A stretch of DNA of 64,000 nucleotides from Oscillospiraceae bacterium (GCA_902793285.1 CADBCV010000013.1:1-64000); one strand, 5' to 3'. Counted from the stretch's first letter, positions 34,209 through 43,592 are shown. Notes: generated by a model from the letters alone, not told the origin. Numbers and translations: made by a program.

Positions 34209-34775
34209 ATGGAAGACAGAGAAATTGTTGATCTGTACTGGCAGCGTTCCGATCTGGCCATATCGGAAACGGAACAAAAATACGGCAGATACTGCCGCAC
34301 GATTGCCTATAACATCTGCGGAACAGAGGAGGACGCGGAGGAGTGCGTGAACGACACCTGGTTTCGCGCGTGGAACCGTATGCCCTCCGAGCGCCCGACG
34401 GTGCTGTCGGCATTTCTCGGCTGTATCACAAGAAATCTCGCCATCAACACGATCAAGGCGAAAAACAGAATCAAGCGCGGCGGAGGGGAAGCGTCTCTTG
34501 CCCTGGAGGAACTCAGCGAGTGCATCCCCGGCGGGAGAAGCCCCGAAAGAGTCCTGGAGGAAAAGGAATTGGAAAAGCGGATCGGGCGCTTCACGGCGGA
34601 ATTAAAGGAGGCAGACCGGATGATCTTTGTCCTGCGGTACTGGTATCTTGTGCCAATTGCGGACATTGCGGAGAAGCTGCAATGCAGCGAGGCGAAGGTC
34701 AAAAGCAGCCTGTTTCGCACCCGAAAAAAGCTGATGGAAACCTTACAGGAGGAGGGCTTATATTGGACAAACTGA
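34209..34775 (+). CDS. ECF-type sigma factor, third copy
   Basis: A 188-residue sigma factor starting at ATG 34209 after AAGGAGG. Region 2: EDAEECVNDTWFRAWNRMP, AFLGCITRNLAINTI; region 4: MIFVLRYWYLVPIADIAEKL, EAKVKSSLFRTRKKLMETL. Very similar to the 14,022 copy inside the mobile element (both begin ME-D-x-x-IVDLYWQRSD). GC-rich codon use fits the chromosome core. Overlaps the downstream membrane gene. Confidence 0.9.
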   Translation: MEDREIVDLYWQRSDLAISETEQKYGRYCRTIAYNICGTEEDAEECVNDTWFRAWNRMPSERPTVLSAFLGCITRNLAINTIKAKNRIKRGGGEASLALEELSECIPGGRSPERVLEEKELEKRIGRFTAELKEADRMIFVLRYWYLVPIADIAEKLQCSEAKVKSSLFRTRKKLMETLQEEGLYWTN

Positions 34776-35833
34776 CACTTCTGCGCGCGATGAACGGCAT
34801 TCATGAGGAGGATGTAGTCATGGCCGGAAAGCTCTATTTTCACGGGAACAAAACGCATAGAACAACAAAACGCCTGCTCACGCTCGCGCTTGCGGCGGCG
34901 CTGATGCTTGCGCTGGGGGCCGCGGCCTGGGCGGTATGGAGCGTCCATATCGCCCGGCAGCAGGATCTGAGAGCCGATTTGAAGATCGAGGAGAGCAAGG
35001 TAAACAGCTATATGGAATACGATGTGACGCAGCAGGAGAAGGCCGGGAGCGCGGCAAGTCTCGTCCTGCTCTCCGCCGTCAACGACGGGACTGAGCAGCG
35101 GATCTATGTCGATGTCTCCCCGGTGGCAAAAGAAGACATCGCCCGCTTCCCCGCCGATGTACGCTTTGCCTGGAGCATTGCCGGCACGGAGATCGGCGGC
35201 TTTGCCGGCCCCCAGCTTCCGGTAACGCTTAACTTATCAGGAGACGAGGCGATCCGAAACGCCGTGCTGGACTACGCATACGACGAAGAAACGGAGACCC
35301 TGACCCTGCAATGCTATGCGGATGTAAAGTCCCTTGAAAAGGGAATGGCTGATCTCGGCACGGACAGTGTTCCGCTGCAGGTCCACATGATCGTCGGGGA
35401 AGACGACTCCCACACATTCGGCCCCGTCCCCTTCCTGCTGACGGCGGAGCAGAAACGCAGCTTTGACTTCGGACATGCACAGTACCATGACAAGGAGCTT
35501 GACAAGACTATCGAGATCGTCGGGCTGGAGCTCACGCCCTTCAGCGCGGTCTGGAAGGTAAACTATGAGGGCGCGGCATCCTTCCACGAGCCGGGCGCAG
35601 ACCCGGAAGCCTACAGGCCCTGGAGCATCCTGGAGGACAGGGTGTGCATCGAGGCAAAGCTCATTTTCTCCGACGGCTCGACATTTTCCACCGGCGGCGC
35701 GCTGACCTGTCCCTTTGAAAACGGCGTGGTTGAGCTCCACTGCGGCTGGGGCAGTGCGATCGACATCAACGATGTGCAGCGCATCGTGCTGGGGGATCTT
35801 GTGCTCTGGGAGAGAGAGGCAGACAGCCGGTAA
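34763..35833 (+). CDS. Membrane-anchored sigma partner (DUF4179-type)
   Basis: A 356-residue protein with TTG 34763 start (GGAGG seven nt upstream), overlapping the sigma gene by 13 nt. Cytoplasmic N-terminus DKLTLLRAMNGIHEEDV, one transmembrane helix (LLTLALAAALMLALGAAAWA), large extracellular domain. Same plan as the partners at 14,573 and 15,806, including the HIARQQDLRADLKIE segment just outside the membrane. Presumed anti-sigma. Confidence 0.75.
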   Translation: MDKLTLLRAMNGIHEEDVVMAGKLYFHGNKTHRTTKRLLTLALAAALMLALGAAAWAVWSVHIARQQDLRADLKIEESKVNSYMEYDVTQQEKAGSAASLVLLSAVNDGTEQRIYVDVSPVAKEDIARFPADVRFAWSIAGTEIGGFAGPQLPVTLNLSGDEAIRNAVLDYAYDEETETLTLQCYADVKSLEKGMADLGTDSVPLQVHMIVGEDDSHTFGPVPFLLTAEQKRSFDFGHAQYHDKELDKTIEIVGLELTPFSAVWKVNYEGAASFHEPGADPEAYRPWSILEDRVCIEAKLIFSDGSTFSTGGALTCPFENGVVELHCGWGSAIDINDVQRIVLGDLVLWEREADSR

Positions 35834-36776
35834 ATACGCCGGCACAGAAGCTCTGCGCCGGAACCGGGCCAAAACCGGGCTTGACCGCTACAAGGCCATC
35901 CTGATCGCGGACTCGGACAACGACGCTGTAAACGGCAGCGCCGACGTTCCGGCGGCGGAGAGGGCGCGCCAGGCGGCAGGCGCGCTCAACTCCTACACCG
36001 TCTACCCGCTGACGCTGAAAACCTACAGCGACATCGGCCAGCGCTGGACTATCCCCCTGTTCACGGGAACAAGATTCGACGCGCTGATCGACTGGGCCGC
36101 CTTTGTGGGCACGCTCTCGCCGCAGGACAAGACCCCCGTGGAGGCGATCCTGCCGGACGATGAGGACGACTGGGACGAGGACGGCTGGGACGACGACGAT
36201 TGGGACTACGAATGGGAATATGACGTGGAAGAGGAAGACCAGCCTGCAGCCGCCGGCGGTGAGGATGTCTGGTATGAAGCCGCCTGGGACCCGTATGACT
36301 GGGAGAACTTTGACTGGGACGAATTCGCCTGGGAGGATTTTGACTGGGAAGACATGGACATGGACACGCTCGAGGCATTTCTGGACTGTGTGCCGACGGA
36401 GCTGATCTGGGAGCTTCCGGACGCGGCAGCGGAGCGGGCCGGGGACAGCGGCTTTCTCGCGGCGGTCACGACCCGGATGGCCGAGAAGGACGTCACGGTT
36501 CTCTCCCCCTCGGGCTGGCGGTACAGCCTCTCCAAGGGCGGGCGCTTCCTCCTCACCGTGCGCACAGATCGGACCGAGCTTCTGAACGTCCTGCTGGACG
36601 GGAAGGCGCTCACCGAGTATCGGAAGGATTTTGATGTGATCGGCGAGAACACAGGCTCCTTCCTCATGCTCTTCAGCGAGACCGTTATGCAGGGCCTCAA
36701 CGAGGGCAAGCATACGATCACGCTCGATATCAACGGCATCGGCACGATCACGAGAAGCATCAGCGTTGAAAAATAA
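35834..36776 (+). pseudogene. C-terminal fragment of a secreted acidic Trp/Asp-rich protein
   Basis: An open frame runs straight out of the sigma-partner gene region with no credible start codon. It reads KAILIADSDNDAVNGSADVP, SYTVYPLTLKTYSDIGQRW, then a striking acidic/aromatic stretch (DDWDEDGWDDDDWDYEWEYD, and ENFDWDEFAWEDFDWEDMD) and a beta-sandwich-like C-terminus (LLDGKALTEYRKDFDVIGEN; GKHTITLDINGIGTITRSI). The 5' part has been lost where the sigma operon joins it. Alternatively it is translated from a non-ATG start. Family unknown. Confidence 0.4.
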
Positions 36777-36782
36777 ATAAAA

Positions 36783-36840
36783 CAGCCGGCATTGCCTGAC
36801 GCGCATCTTTTCACGCGGCGGACAATGCCGGTTTTCTTTG
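36783..36840 (+). terminator. Terminator after acidic protein fragment
   Basis: CCGGCATTG and CAATGCCGG with an inner CGCG/CGCG stem, followed by TTTTCTTTG. Confidence 0.7.
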
Positions 36841-36893
36841 TCCGGGTCAATTTGTTTGACGCTTACTGCAAACGGCCCGCATCGGCAGTAGGG

Positions 36894-37050
36894 AACCTCT
36901 AAAAACTCAGGTCTGGTGATGCGTCGAGAGATTTTGTTCCAGATTGAAGGGCAAAAAACGCAGGAATCCTTTGTAGCTTTCAAGTTTTTTGCACGAAAAG
37001 CTGGGACAAAAGATCCGGCGCAGCGCCGGGCAGGAGTTTTTAGAGGTGAC
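36894..37050. mobile_element. 157-bp MITE with 8-bp target duplication
   Basis: Terminal inverted repeats ACCTCTAAAAACTC (36895-36908) and GAGTTTTTAGAGGT (37034-37047) are perfect over 14 bp. The element is flanked by CAGTAGGG at 36886-36893 and again at 37051-37058, a target-site duplication. The inside holds no gene. It must have been moved by a transposase encoded elsewhere. The insertion lies at the edge of a GTAGGGG palindrome. Confidence 0.7.
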
Positions 37051-37051
37051 C

Positions 37052-37088
37052 AGTAGGGGCGGCTATCATGTCAGCCGCCCCTACAGTA
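37052..37088. repeat. GTAGGGG-family palindrome
   Basis: GTAGGGGCGGCT and AGCCGCCCCTAC form a 12-bp inverted repeat around ATCATGTC. It belongs to the same family as copies at 28.6, 41.9, 52.6 and 52.8 kb. Nothing else is seen up to the ABC gene at 37,190. Confidence 0.6.
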
Positions 37089-37189
37089 TAGAAGGCGTGA
37101 ACCGACTTATTTCACAGCCGCATTTTTAAAAATCATCGCGCAGCGATACCTTCACTCCACTCTCTACACTCCAAACTCCGCGAAGCGGT

Positions 37190-38263
37190 TCAGGTGCTGA
37201 TCTCGAGCATCTGTTCCAGAAGCCCGTCGTCCGGGAAGACCATCATGTCCCGCACGCCGAGCGTCACGGCCGCGCCGGTTTTGAGGGTACGGAAGGCAAA
37301 GCCGTTTGTGATGACGCGCACAAGGCTCTCCCCGATGCGCACGCGGCAGTCGTCCACGTCGCCGAGATAGTACTGCCGCTCGAGCGTGCCGTGAAGGGGG
37401 CCGTCGGCCGTGAAGTAGAAGTTCTCCGGCCGGATGGCCGCGTCCACCTTCCCGCGCTGCGCCCCGGCGTAGGGGATACTCTGCCCGCCGAGGGCGGGGA
37501 TGACGACCTCACCGTCTCGCGCCTCGCCCTTGAAGAAGTCCACCTTGCCGAGAAAGTCCGCCACAAACTGGTTTGCGGGCGTGTTATAGATCTCCTCCGG
37601 CGTGCCGCACTGCTGCACGACGCCGCGGTTGATGAGGAAGATCCGGTCACTCATGGCCATGGCCTCAGTCTGGTCGTGGGTGACATAGACCACGTTGATG
37701 CCGAGCTTCTGCTGGATCTCCTTGATCTCAAAGCGCATGGACTCCCGCAGCTTCGCGTCGAGATTGGAAAGCGGCTCGTCGAGAAGCAGGAGCTTCGGCT
37801 CCGCCACGAGCGCCCGCGCGAGGGCGACGCGCTGCTGCTGCCCGCCGGAGAGCTGACTCGGCAGGCGTTCGGCGTAGCGGCTGAGATGCACGATGGCAAG
37901 CACCTTCTCCACGCGCGCTTTGATCTCGCTCTTCGGCGTGTGCCGGATCGTGAGGGGGTAGGCCACGTTTTCGAAGACGTCCATGTGGGGCCAGACGGCG
38001 TAGCTCTGGAAGACCATGCCGACGCCGCGCTTTTCCGGGGGGACAAAGGTCCTGCCGCCGGAGACGAGCATGTCGTCAAAATAAATCTCCCCCTCCGTCG
38101 GCCTTTCAAAGCCCGCGATCATGCGCAGCATCGTGGTCTTGCCGCAGCCGGAGGGCCCGAGGAGGGTGATGAACTCCCCCTCCCCGAACACGGCGTCAAA
38201 TTCCCGGAGGACCACATTGTCACCGAATGCCTTGGTGACCTTCTGAATTGTGACAGTTGCCAT
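37190..38263 (-). CDS. fbpC: Fe3+-type ABC transporter ATPase
   Basis: A 357-residue ATPase that powers import. Walker A GPSGCGKTT, Q loop MVFQSYAVWPH, signature LSGGQQQRVALARAL, Walker B LLLLDEPLSNLD, H loop YVTHDQTEAMAMSD, then a C-terminal TOBE domain (about 240-357). This is the FbpC/PotA branch. It is the last gene of a three-gene operon, 11 nt after the permease. Substrate is inferred from the FbpA-like binding protein: ferric iron is most likely, but phosphonate or polyamine transporters share this layout. Confidence 0.88.
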   Translation of the reverse strand: MATVTIQKVTKAFGDNVVLREFDAVFGEGEFITLLGPSGCGKTTMLRMIAGFERPTEGEIYFDDMLVSGGRTFVPPEKRGVGMVFQSYAVWPHMDVFENVAYPLTIRHTPKSEIKARVEKVLAIVHLSRYAERLPSQLSGGQQQRVALARALVAEPKLLLLDEPLSNLDAKLRESMRFEIKEIQQKLGINVVYVTHDQTEAMAMSDRIFLINRGVVQQCGTPEEIYNTPANQFVADFLGKVDFFKGEARDGEVVIPALGGQSIPYAGAQRGKVDAAIRPENFYFTADGPLHGTLERQYYLGDVDDCRVRIGESLVRVITNGFAFRTLKTGAAVTLGVRDMMVFPDDGLLEQMLEIST

Positions 38264-38274
38264 TTTGGGCCCCC

Positions 38275-40764
38275 TTAGATGGAGAACTCGCCCTTTGTGA
38301 GGCGGTTCAGGATGAGATTCAGGAGCATGACGATCAACAGGATGCCGAAGGCCATGGCGCAGCTCATGGGCTGGCTTGTGAAGGTCCAGTACTCATAGAG
38401 CTGGAAGCCGATGGTCTTGGTGGTGCTGGAATAGAGCAGCGTCGTCATGGAGAGCTCATAAAAGCTCGGGATGAAGATGAGAAACCAGCCCGCCGCGATG
38501 GACGGGAAGATGAGCGGCCCCGTGATGCGGCGCATCGTGCGCCCCCAGCCCGCGCCGGAGATCTGGCTGCTCTCCTCGAGCGAGACGTGGATCTGGCTCA
38601 TGGCGGAGACGACGGTGCGCATCCCCATCATGAGGTACTTGATGAGATAGGCGATGATCATGATGTATGCGGTGTTGTAGATGTTGATGCCGAAATTGCC
38701 CTTCATGGTCATGATGAGGCCGAGGGCGATGACGACAGACGGCGTGCCGGAGCCGAGCGTGATGAGAAAGTCCGGCAGCTTTCTGCCCCGGATGCGGGTG
38801 CGCTGCAGAAGATAGCTCACGGTGCAGGCGATCAGGATGCCGACGGTCGCCGCGACAGAGGCAAAGAGGAGGGAGTTTTTGAGACTGTTCACCGTCTCGG
38901 TCCGCGCGAAGACGGTCTTCCAGTTGGAGAGCGTGAAGTTCCCCGCCGAAAGGACGCTCTTGCCCACGTCGATCTTAAAGGAGGTGAGGAGGATCGTCGC
39001 AAAGGGGATGAGGATCACGACGACGGCGAAGAGGGAAACCAGCGCCGTGAGCGGCAGGCGCCAGCGCCCGAGCTCCACCAGGGCGGGCCGGACGGATTTG
39101 CCGGAGACCGTGATGTACTGCCGCCGCGCGAGCACCACGTCCGAGAGGAAGAGGATCACGACGGCGAGGAGCATGAGGAAGACCGCCATGCCGGTCGCGT
39201 CGTGCAGGCCCTGCTGGCCGAGGGAGACATACTCCACGATGCGCGTCGTGACCGTGTGCACGCGCCCGGGGCTGCCGATGATGGAGGGGATGCCGTAGCA
39301 GCTCATGGCGCTCACAAACACGAGAAGCGCCCCGGAGATGAGGGACGGGAGCATCATCGGGAGCGTCACGGTGAAGACGGTTTTGAGGGGCGATGCCCCG
39401 CTCACGCGGCTCGCCTCCTCGAGCGAGGGGTCCATCTTCTCCATGGCGCGGCTCACAGTGATGAAGGCGTAGGGGTAATAAAAGCTCGTGAGCACCCAGA
39501 CCATGCCGGGCAGGGTGTAGACATTGAGGGGGCCCGGCGCGTCGCTGAGGCGCAGAAGGGCGCGCAGCCAGCGGTTCACCGTGCCGACGTTGGGATTTAG
39601 AAGCCGCAGCCAGGCCATGGCCCCCACATAGGGCGGGACCATGTAGGTGAGGACAAAAAGGCCGCGGAAAAATTTTTTGCCGTACAGATCCGTCCGCCCC
39701 ACGAGCCAGGCGAGCGGAAAGGCGAGGAGGGTGCCGAAGGCCATCGTCATGGTCGCGGCGATCAGGGTGTTTTTCACCGCGTCCAGGTTGAGGGAATAGG
39801 TATAGAGGCGGCGGATGGTCTCAAGCGAGAAGCGCCCCTCCGGGAAGAGGGCGCGAATCAGCATGTACACGAGGGGCAGAAGCTGAAAGAGGAGCAGAAA
39901 GTCCACGATGAGAAGGATCAAAACCCACTTGAGATTGAGCCGCCAGACCCCCTCCCCCGCCATGAAAAACGCGAGCAGCAGGGCGTTGAAGGCGAGGATC
40001 GCGCCGAGGAGGATGGCGGTCCGGCTGTGGCCCACGACGAGCTGTTCAACGGCGGAGACCTCGCCCCGCGCGATCATGCGGAAGGCGGTGAGCTGGGCGG
40101 CCTTGTCCCGCACGCTCTTTTTGAGGGTGTTGACCTGCTCCATGACGTCCGGCTCCGAGGCCCCGGCGCTCACATAGTACGCCTGCATGAGCATCGCGGC
40201 ACGCTCCGTGCCGGTGCGCTTTTCCGTGAGCTTTTGCGCGGCCTCCGGAACCTCCGCCTTCTCATCGAGCACGGCAGCGAGGAGTGCCGTGCGGAGCTCC
40301 GCTGCCGCCTCCCCGGTCTGGGCCGTGATCTGCTTGCGGTTCGCGGTGCTCAGCTTCGGCCCCGCCGTGAGGTAGCTGGCATAGAGGAGCTTTTGAGAGA
40401 GCTCCTCCCCTGCTGCCCCGTCCGCAGTTTGTAGTAAGGCGTCCGCCTCGGCCCCGCCGCCCTTCTGGAGGCTCTCCCAGCTCTCGCGCAAAAGCGCGGC
40501 CGTGGTCTCTGCGAGGCGGTCCCTGTCAGCGTCCGGGAGGGTTTTGAGCGCGGGGGCGAGGGTTTTGTCCCAGGCGCGCGCCGTCTCCCGCCCGAGCTGA
40601 TAGACGGCCCTGTAGGCAGACTCGGCGCTGAAGCCGGAGGCGGCATACTCCCGCATCCCGCGCCGCCCATTGAGGATGAGGCCGGCTCCGAGGAGAAAGA
40701 GGGCCAGGAGCAGCGCCTTCACCGCGAGCGCCGCGCGGGACTGTGATCGGTCGATCTTCCGCAT
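38275..40764 (-). CDS. fbpB: Fused double permease of Fe3+-type ABC transporter with extra N-terminal domain
   Basis: An 829-residue permease with two BPD_transp_1 units in one chain. EAA loops are EASRVSGASPLKTVFTVTLP (about 440) and EESSQISGAGWGRTMRRITG (about 740). The usual FbpB has about 500-560 residues; here a helix at 12-30 is followed by a 200-residue soluble, Ala/Glu-rich helical region (about 35-245) outside the membrane before the normal transporter begins. The extension could contact the binding protein or sense substrate; this is inference. Lies 8 nt after the binding-protein gene. Confidence 0.87.
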   Translation of the reverse strand: MRKIDRSQSRAALAVKALLLALFLLGAGLILNGRRGMREYAASGFSAESAYRAVYQLGRETARAWDKTLAPALKTLPDADRDRLAETTAALLRESWESLQKGGGAEADALLQTADGAAGEELSQKLLYASYLTAGPKLSTANRKQITAQTGEAAAELRTALLAAVLDEKAEVPEAAQKLTEKRTGTERAAMLMQAYYVSAGASEPDVMEQVNTLKKSVRDKAAQLTAFRMIARGEVSAVEQLVVGHSRTAILLGAILAFNALLLAFFMAGEGVWRLNLKWVLILLIVDFLLLFQLLPLVYMLIRALFPEGRFSLETIRRLYTYSLNLDAVKNTLIAATMTMAFGTLLAFPLAWLVGRTDLYGKKFFRGLFVLTYMVPPYVGAMAWLRLLNPNVGTVNRWLRALLRLSDAPGPLNVYTLPGMVWVLTSFYYPYAFITVSRAMEKMDPSLEEASRVSGASPLKTVFTVTLPMMLPSLISGALLVFVSAMSCYGIPSIIGSPGRVHTVTTRIVEYVSLGQQGLHDATGMAVFLMLLAVVILFLSDVVLARRQYITVSGKSVRPALVELGRWRLPLTALVSLFAVVVILIPFATILLTSFKIDVGKSVLSAGNFTLSNWKTVFARTETVNSLKNSLLFASVAATVGILIACTVSYLLQRTRIRGRKLPDFLITLGSGTPSVVIALGLIMTMKGNFGINIYNTAYIMIIAYLIKYLMMGMRTVVSAMSQIHVSLEESSQISGAGWGRTMRRITGPLIFPSIAAGWFLIFIPSFYELSMTTLLYSSTTKTIGFQLYEYWTFTSQPMSCAMAFGILLIVMLLNLILNRLTKGEFSI

Positions 40765-40772
40765 GGGGGCCC

Positions 40773-41852
40773 TTACTTCGCCGTGACGATCTCGGTCCAG
40801 GCGGTGTTGATGGCCTCGCGGTTACGGTAGGCGTTCTCCCAGTCCACGCCGAGATCGTGGTCGATGAGCCACTGGGTGTCCACGGAGCCGTGGGGGATCT
40901 CCTCCATGCCCTTGAAGACGGAGTGCATGTAGCCCTCGAGGATGAGCTTCTGGGCGTCCTCGCTCAGAAACCACTGTTCAAGCGCCTCGCACGCCTCGGT
41001 ATTGACGTTTTTGCTGTGCTCCTCCGCGACGGTCATCACAGTGGAGGGGATGAGCACCACGCCGTCCTCCGGGTAGATGCAGGCGAGATTCGTGACGGGG
41101 GTGCCGGCGTCCTCGGCCTCCTTGAGGACCTTGAGCACGGACTCCTCGAGGATCATGATGGCGGCGCACTCGCCGGTCTGGAGCTTCGTGATGGCGGTGG
41201 AGCCGGATTCGATCATGACGTTATTGGCGGCAAGGCCGCGGAGATAGTCCTCGCCGTAGTGGTCGTCCTGCGTGAGGGATGCGACGGCGGCGAAGGTGGT
41301 GCCGCTCGACATGGGGTTGCCCATGGAGATATAGCCCTTGAGGGCGGGGTCGGTGGCAAAGTCATGGAAGCTCTTCGGGATGGCGACGCCCTTCGCGGCC
41401 CAGGCTTCCTCCATCTCGGGGTTATAGGCGAGGACCATGTTGCACACGCGCACGGGGTACCAGTAGCCCTCCTCGTCATAGGGGAAGCGGAGCAGGTCCG
41501 CAGGGTCCTCGATCTCCACCGGCTCTAAGTAGCCCGCCTCCTTGAGCTCGAGCGAGAGGGCGGGCTCCGCGACCAGCATCATGTCGCAGTCGAGCGCGCC
41601 GGTCTCCATCTCGCCGTAGATCTTGGTGATGAGGGAGCTTGTGCCGCCGTAGAAGAAGAAGCTGCCGTTGTTGCCGGGTGTGAGATTCGGGAACTCCTTT
41701 TTGATCGCCTCGTCCAGCATGTCGAGCACGAACTGGTACATGGAGGAGTAGATGACGACCTCGCCCTCCACATCCTCATTCACGGCGAAGGCGGCGGAGC
41801 CGAGGGACAGCATCAGCGCGAGCGTTAGCGCAAAGGCCAGGATTTTTTTCAT
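40773..41852 (-). CDS. fbpA: Fe3+-type ABC transporter substrate-binding protein
   Basis: A 359-residue secreted protein. ATG 41852 follows GGAGG and starts a signal peptide (KKILAFALTLALMLSLGSAAFA) with an AFA-type cleavage site and no lipobox. The mature part is an SBP type 2 fold: EVVIYSSMYQFVLDMLDEAI, FFFYGGTSSLITKIYGEM, DCDMMLVAEPALSLELKEAG, and later MSSGTTFAAVASLTQDDHYG. This is the FbpA/AfuA pattern. Lack of a lipid anchor is unusual in a Gram-positive cell unless another tether exists. First gene of the operon. Confidence 0.87.
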   Translation of the reverse strand: MKKILAFALTLALMLSLGSAAFAVNEDVEGEVVIYSSMYQFVLDMLDEAIKKEFPNLTPGNNGSFFFYGGTSSLITKIYGEMETGALDCDMMLVAEPALSLELKEAGYLEPVEIEDPADLLRFPYDEEGYWYPVRVCNMVLAYNPEMEEAWAAKGVAIPKSFHDFATDPALKGYISMGNPMSSGTTFAAVASLTQDDHYGEDYLRGLAANNVMIESGSTAITKLQTGECAAIMILEESVLKVLKEAEDAGTPVTNLACIYPEDGVVLIPSTVMTVAEEHSKNVNTEACEALEQWFLSEDAQKLILEGYMHSVFKGMEEIPHGSVDTQWLIDHDLGVDWENAYRNREAINTAWTEIVTAK

Positions 41853-41887
41853 GTTGCATACCTCCGTTGTTTGATTTTCGGTTTTAT

Positions 41888-41980
41888 CGGATTGCGGGCG
41901 GGGCAAGCCCCGCCCCTACGACAGGCGGGAACATTTACACATATGGGACGATTGTGCCGGGTCGCAGGCTGCGCGCGCTC
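41888..41980. repeat. GTAGGGG-family palindrome between operons
   Basis: GGGCGGGGC/GCCCCGCCC inverted repeat followed by CCTACGACAGGCGGGAACATT and GGGTCGCAGGCTGCG. The right half resembles the copy at 52,826-52,960. It stands between the end of the aromatic operon and the transporter operon and may also act as a transcription end. Confidence 0.5.
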
Positions 41981-41982
41981 TC

Positions 41983-43149
41983 TCAGCCCATGATCTTCTT
42001 GAGATCGGCGAGGCGCTCGAGGGCGGCGTTGAGGGTCTCGTCCTTCTTGGCAAAGTGGAGGCGGATGATGTGGTTCACGTTCTCCCGGAAGAAGGAGCTG
42101 CCCGGGACGCCCGCGACGCCGACCTTCGCGGCCATCTCCTCGCAGAATTCCACGTCGCTCTGCCCCTTTTTGAGATAGGGGGAGATGTCGGTGAGGAGAA
42201 AGTATGTCCCCTCGGGATCGGTGAAGGGAATGCCGAGATCGCGGAGCCCTCCCGTGAAGAGGGCCTTCATGTGGGCGTAGTGGGCGGTAAAGTCGGTATA
42301 ATAGCTGTCGGGCATCTCAAGGCCCACGATGGCGGCCTCCATGAGGGGTGCGGGCGCGCCGACGGCGTTGAAGTCGTGAAACTGCTTGATCTTGTCCATG
42401 AGGTGCTTCGGCGCGATGGCGTAGCCGAGACGCCAGCCCGTGATGGAATAGGTCTTGGAGAGAGAGTTGCAGGTGACGGTGCGCTCCCACATGCCGGGGA
42501 GATTGGCGAGGTAGGTGTGGACGTGCCCCTCGTAGATGATATGCTCATACACCTCGTCCGTGACGGCGTAGACGTCGTACTTGATGCAGAGGGCGGCGAT
42601 GAGCTCCAGCTCCTCCTTCGTGAAGACGCGGCCGCTGGGGTTTGAGGGGTTGCAGAGGATGATGGCCTTGATGCCCTTTTTGAACACATCCTCGAGGACG
42701 TTGGGGTCAAAGCGGAAGGAGGGCGGGACGAGGGGGATGAAGACCGGCTCGCAGTCGGCGAAGAGGGTCTGGGCGGCGTAGTTTTCAAAATACGGGGAGA
42801 ACATGGCGATCTTGTCCCCGGGATTCGTGAGGGCGAAAAGCGTGTCCACCATGGCCTCGGTCGAGCCGATGGTCACGACGATCTCGGTCTCGGGGTCGAT
42901 GTCGCGGCCCATGAAGCGCCTGGTCTTCGCGGCGACGGCGCGGCGGAAGTTCGGCGCGCCCATCGTGATGGGGTACTGGTGAGGGCCGACGGCGGCGACC
43001 TCGGCAAGCCTGTCGGTCATGGCCTTGGGCGGGTCAAAGTCCGGGAAGCCCTGGGCGAGGTTGATGGCGTTATTCGCGATGGCGATGCGCGTCATGCGGC
43101 GGATGACGGAGTCTGTGAACTGGCTGCACTTTTGATTCATGGGTTTCAT
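41983..43149 (-). CDS. PLP-dependent class I aminotransferase, last gene of aromatic operon
   Basis: A 388-residue fold-type I aminotransferase. NAINLAQGFPDFDPPKAM, ILCNPSNPSGRVFTKEEL, VTDEVYEHIIYEG, and the lysine motif CNSLSKTYSITGWRLGY with HLRLHFA-type ending. Start ATG 43149 overlaps the aroQ stop (ATGA). In this operon it most likely converts phenylpyruvate and hydroxyphenylpyruvate to phenylalanine and tyrosine with glutamate, completing the pathway. The family also includes kynurenine/methionine aminotransferases, so substrate is inferred from context. Confidence 0.88.
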   Translation of the reverse strand: MKPMNQKCSQFTDSVIRRMTRIAIANNAINLAQGFPDFDPPKAMTDRLAEVAAVGPHQYPITMGAPNFRRAVAAKTRRFMGRDIDPETEIVVTIGSTEAMVDTLFALTNPGDKIAMFSPYFENYAAQTLFADCEPVFIPLVPPSFRFDPNVLEDVFKKGIKAIILCNPSNPSGRVFTKEELELIAALCIKYDVYAVTDEVYEHIIYEGHVHTYLANLPGMWERTVTCNSLSKTYSITGWRLGYAIAPKHLMDKIKQFHDFNAVGAPAPLMEAAIVGLEMPDSYYTDFTAHYAHMKALFTGGLRDLGIPFTDPEGTYFLLTDISPYLKKGQSDVEFCEEMAAKVGVAGVPGSSFFRENVNHIIRLHFAKKDETLNAALERLADLKKIMG

Positions 43150-43592
43150 GTGTTTTCTCTCCCCTCCAGATAGTTTTTGAGAAACAGGATGGCCTGCCGG
43201 TAGCCCTCGAAGCCGAGGCCGATATAGCTTTTTACGCACGCGAGGCCCGCGTAGGAGATCTGCCGGAAGCTCTCGCGCTTTGTGACGTCGGAAAGGTGCA
43301 CCTCCACGGCGGGGATACTGACGGCCTTGAGCGCGTCGAGGATGGCGACGCTCGTGTGCGTGTAGGCCGCGGGGTTTATCACAATGCCGTCAATGCGGCC
43401 GTACGCGCCCTGGATCGTGTCCACGATGGCCCCCTCGTGATTGGACTGGAAAAGCTCCGCCTCGATGCCCTGCGCTTCACAGGTCTCGCGGATGAAGTTT
43501 TCCAGCGCCGCAAAGTCCTGCCTGCCGTAGATGTCCGGCTCCCGCAGGCCGAGCATGTTGAGATTCGGCCCGTTGATGATGAGCAGCTTCAT
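43146..43592 (-). CDS. aroQ: 3-dehydroquinate dehydratase, type II
   Basis: A 148-residue enzyme that makes 3-dehydroshikimate. Signature LLIINGPNLNMLGLREPDIY with catalytic Tyr, QSNHEGAIVDTIQ, IVINPAAYTHTSVAILDAL (His) and EVHLSDVTKRESFR. Normal length. Start ATG overlaps the aroE-aroK stop (ATGA). Confidence 0.95.
   Translation of the reverse strand: MKLLIINGPNLNMLGLREPDIYGRQDFAALENFIRETCEAQGIEAELFQSNHEGAIVDTIQGAYGRIDGIVINPAAYTHTSVAILDALKAVSIPAVEVHLSDVTKRESFRQISYAGLACVKSYIGLGFEGYRQAILFLKNYLEGRENT

Noticed and set aside
38257-39600. Plus-strand frame of 447 codons opposite the permease
   Set aside because: Composition (Asp/Glu/His/Arg-rich, no hydrophobic helices) is typical of antisense of a membrane protein gene.
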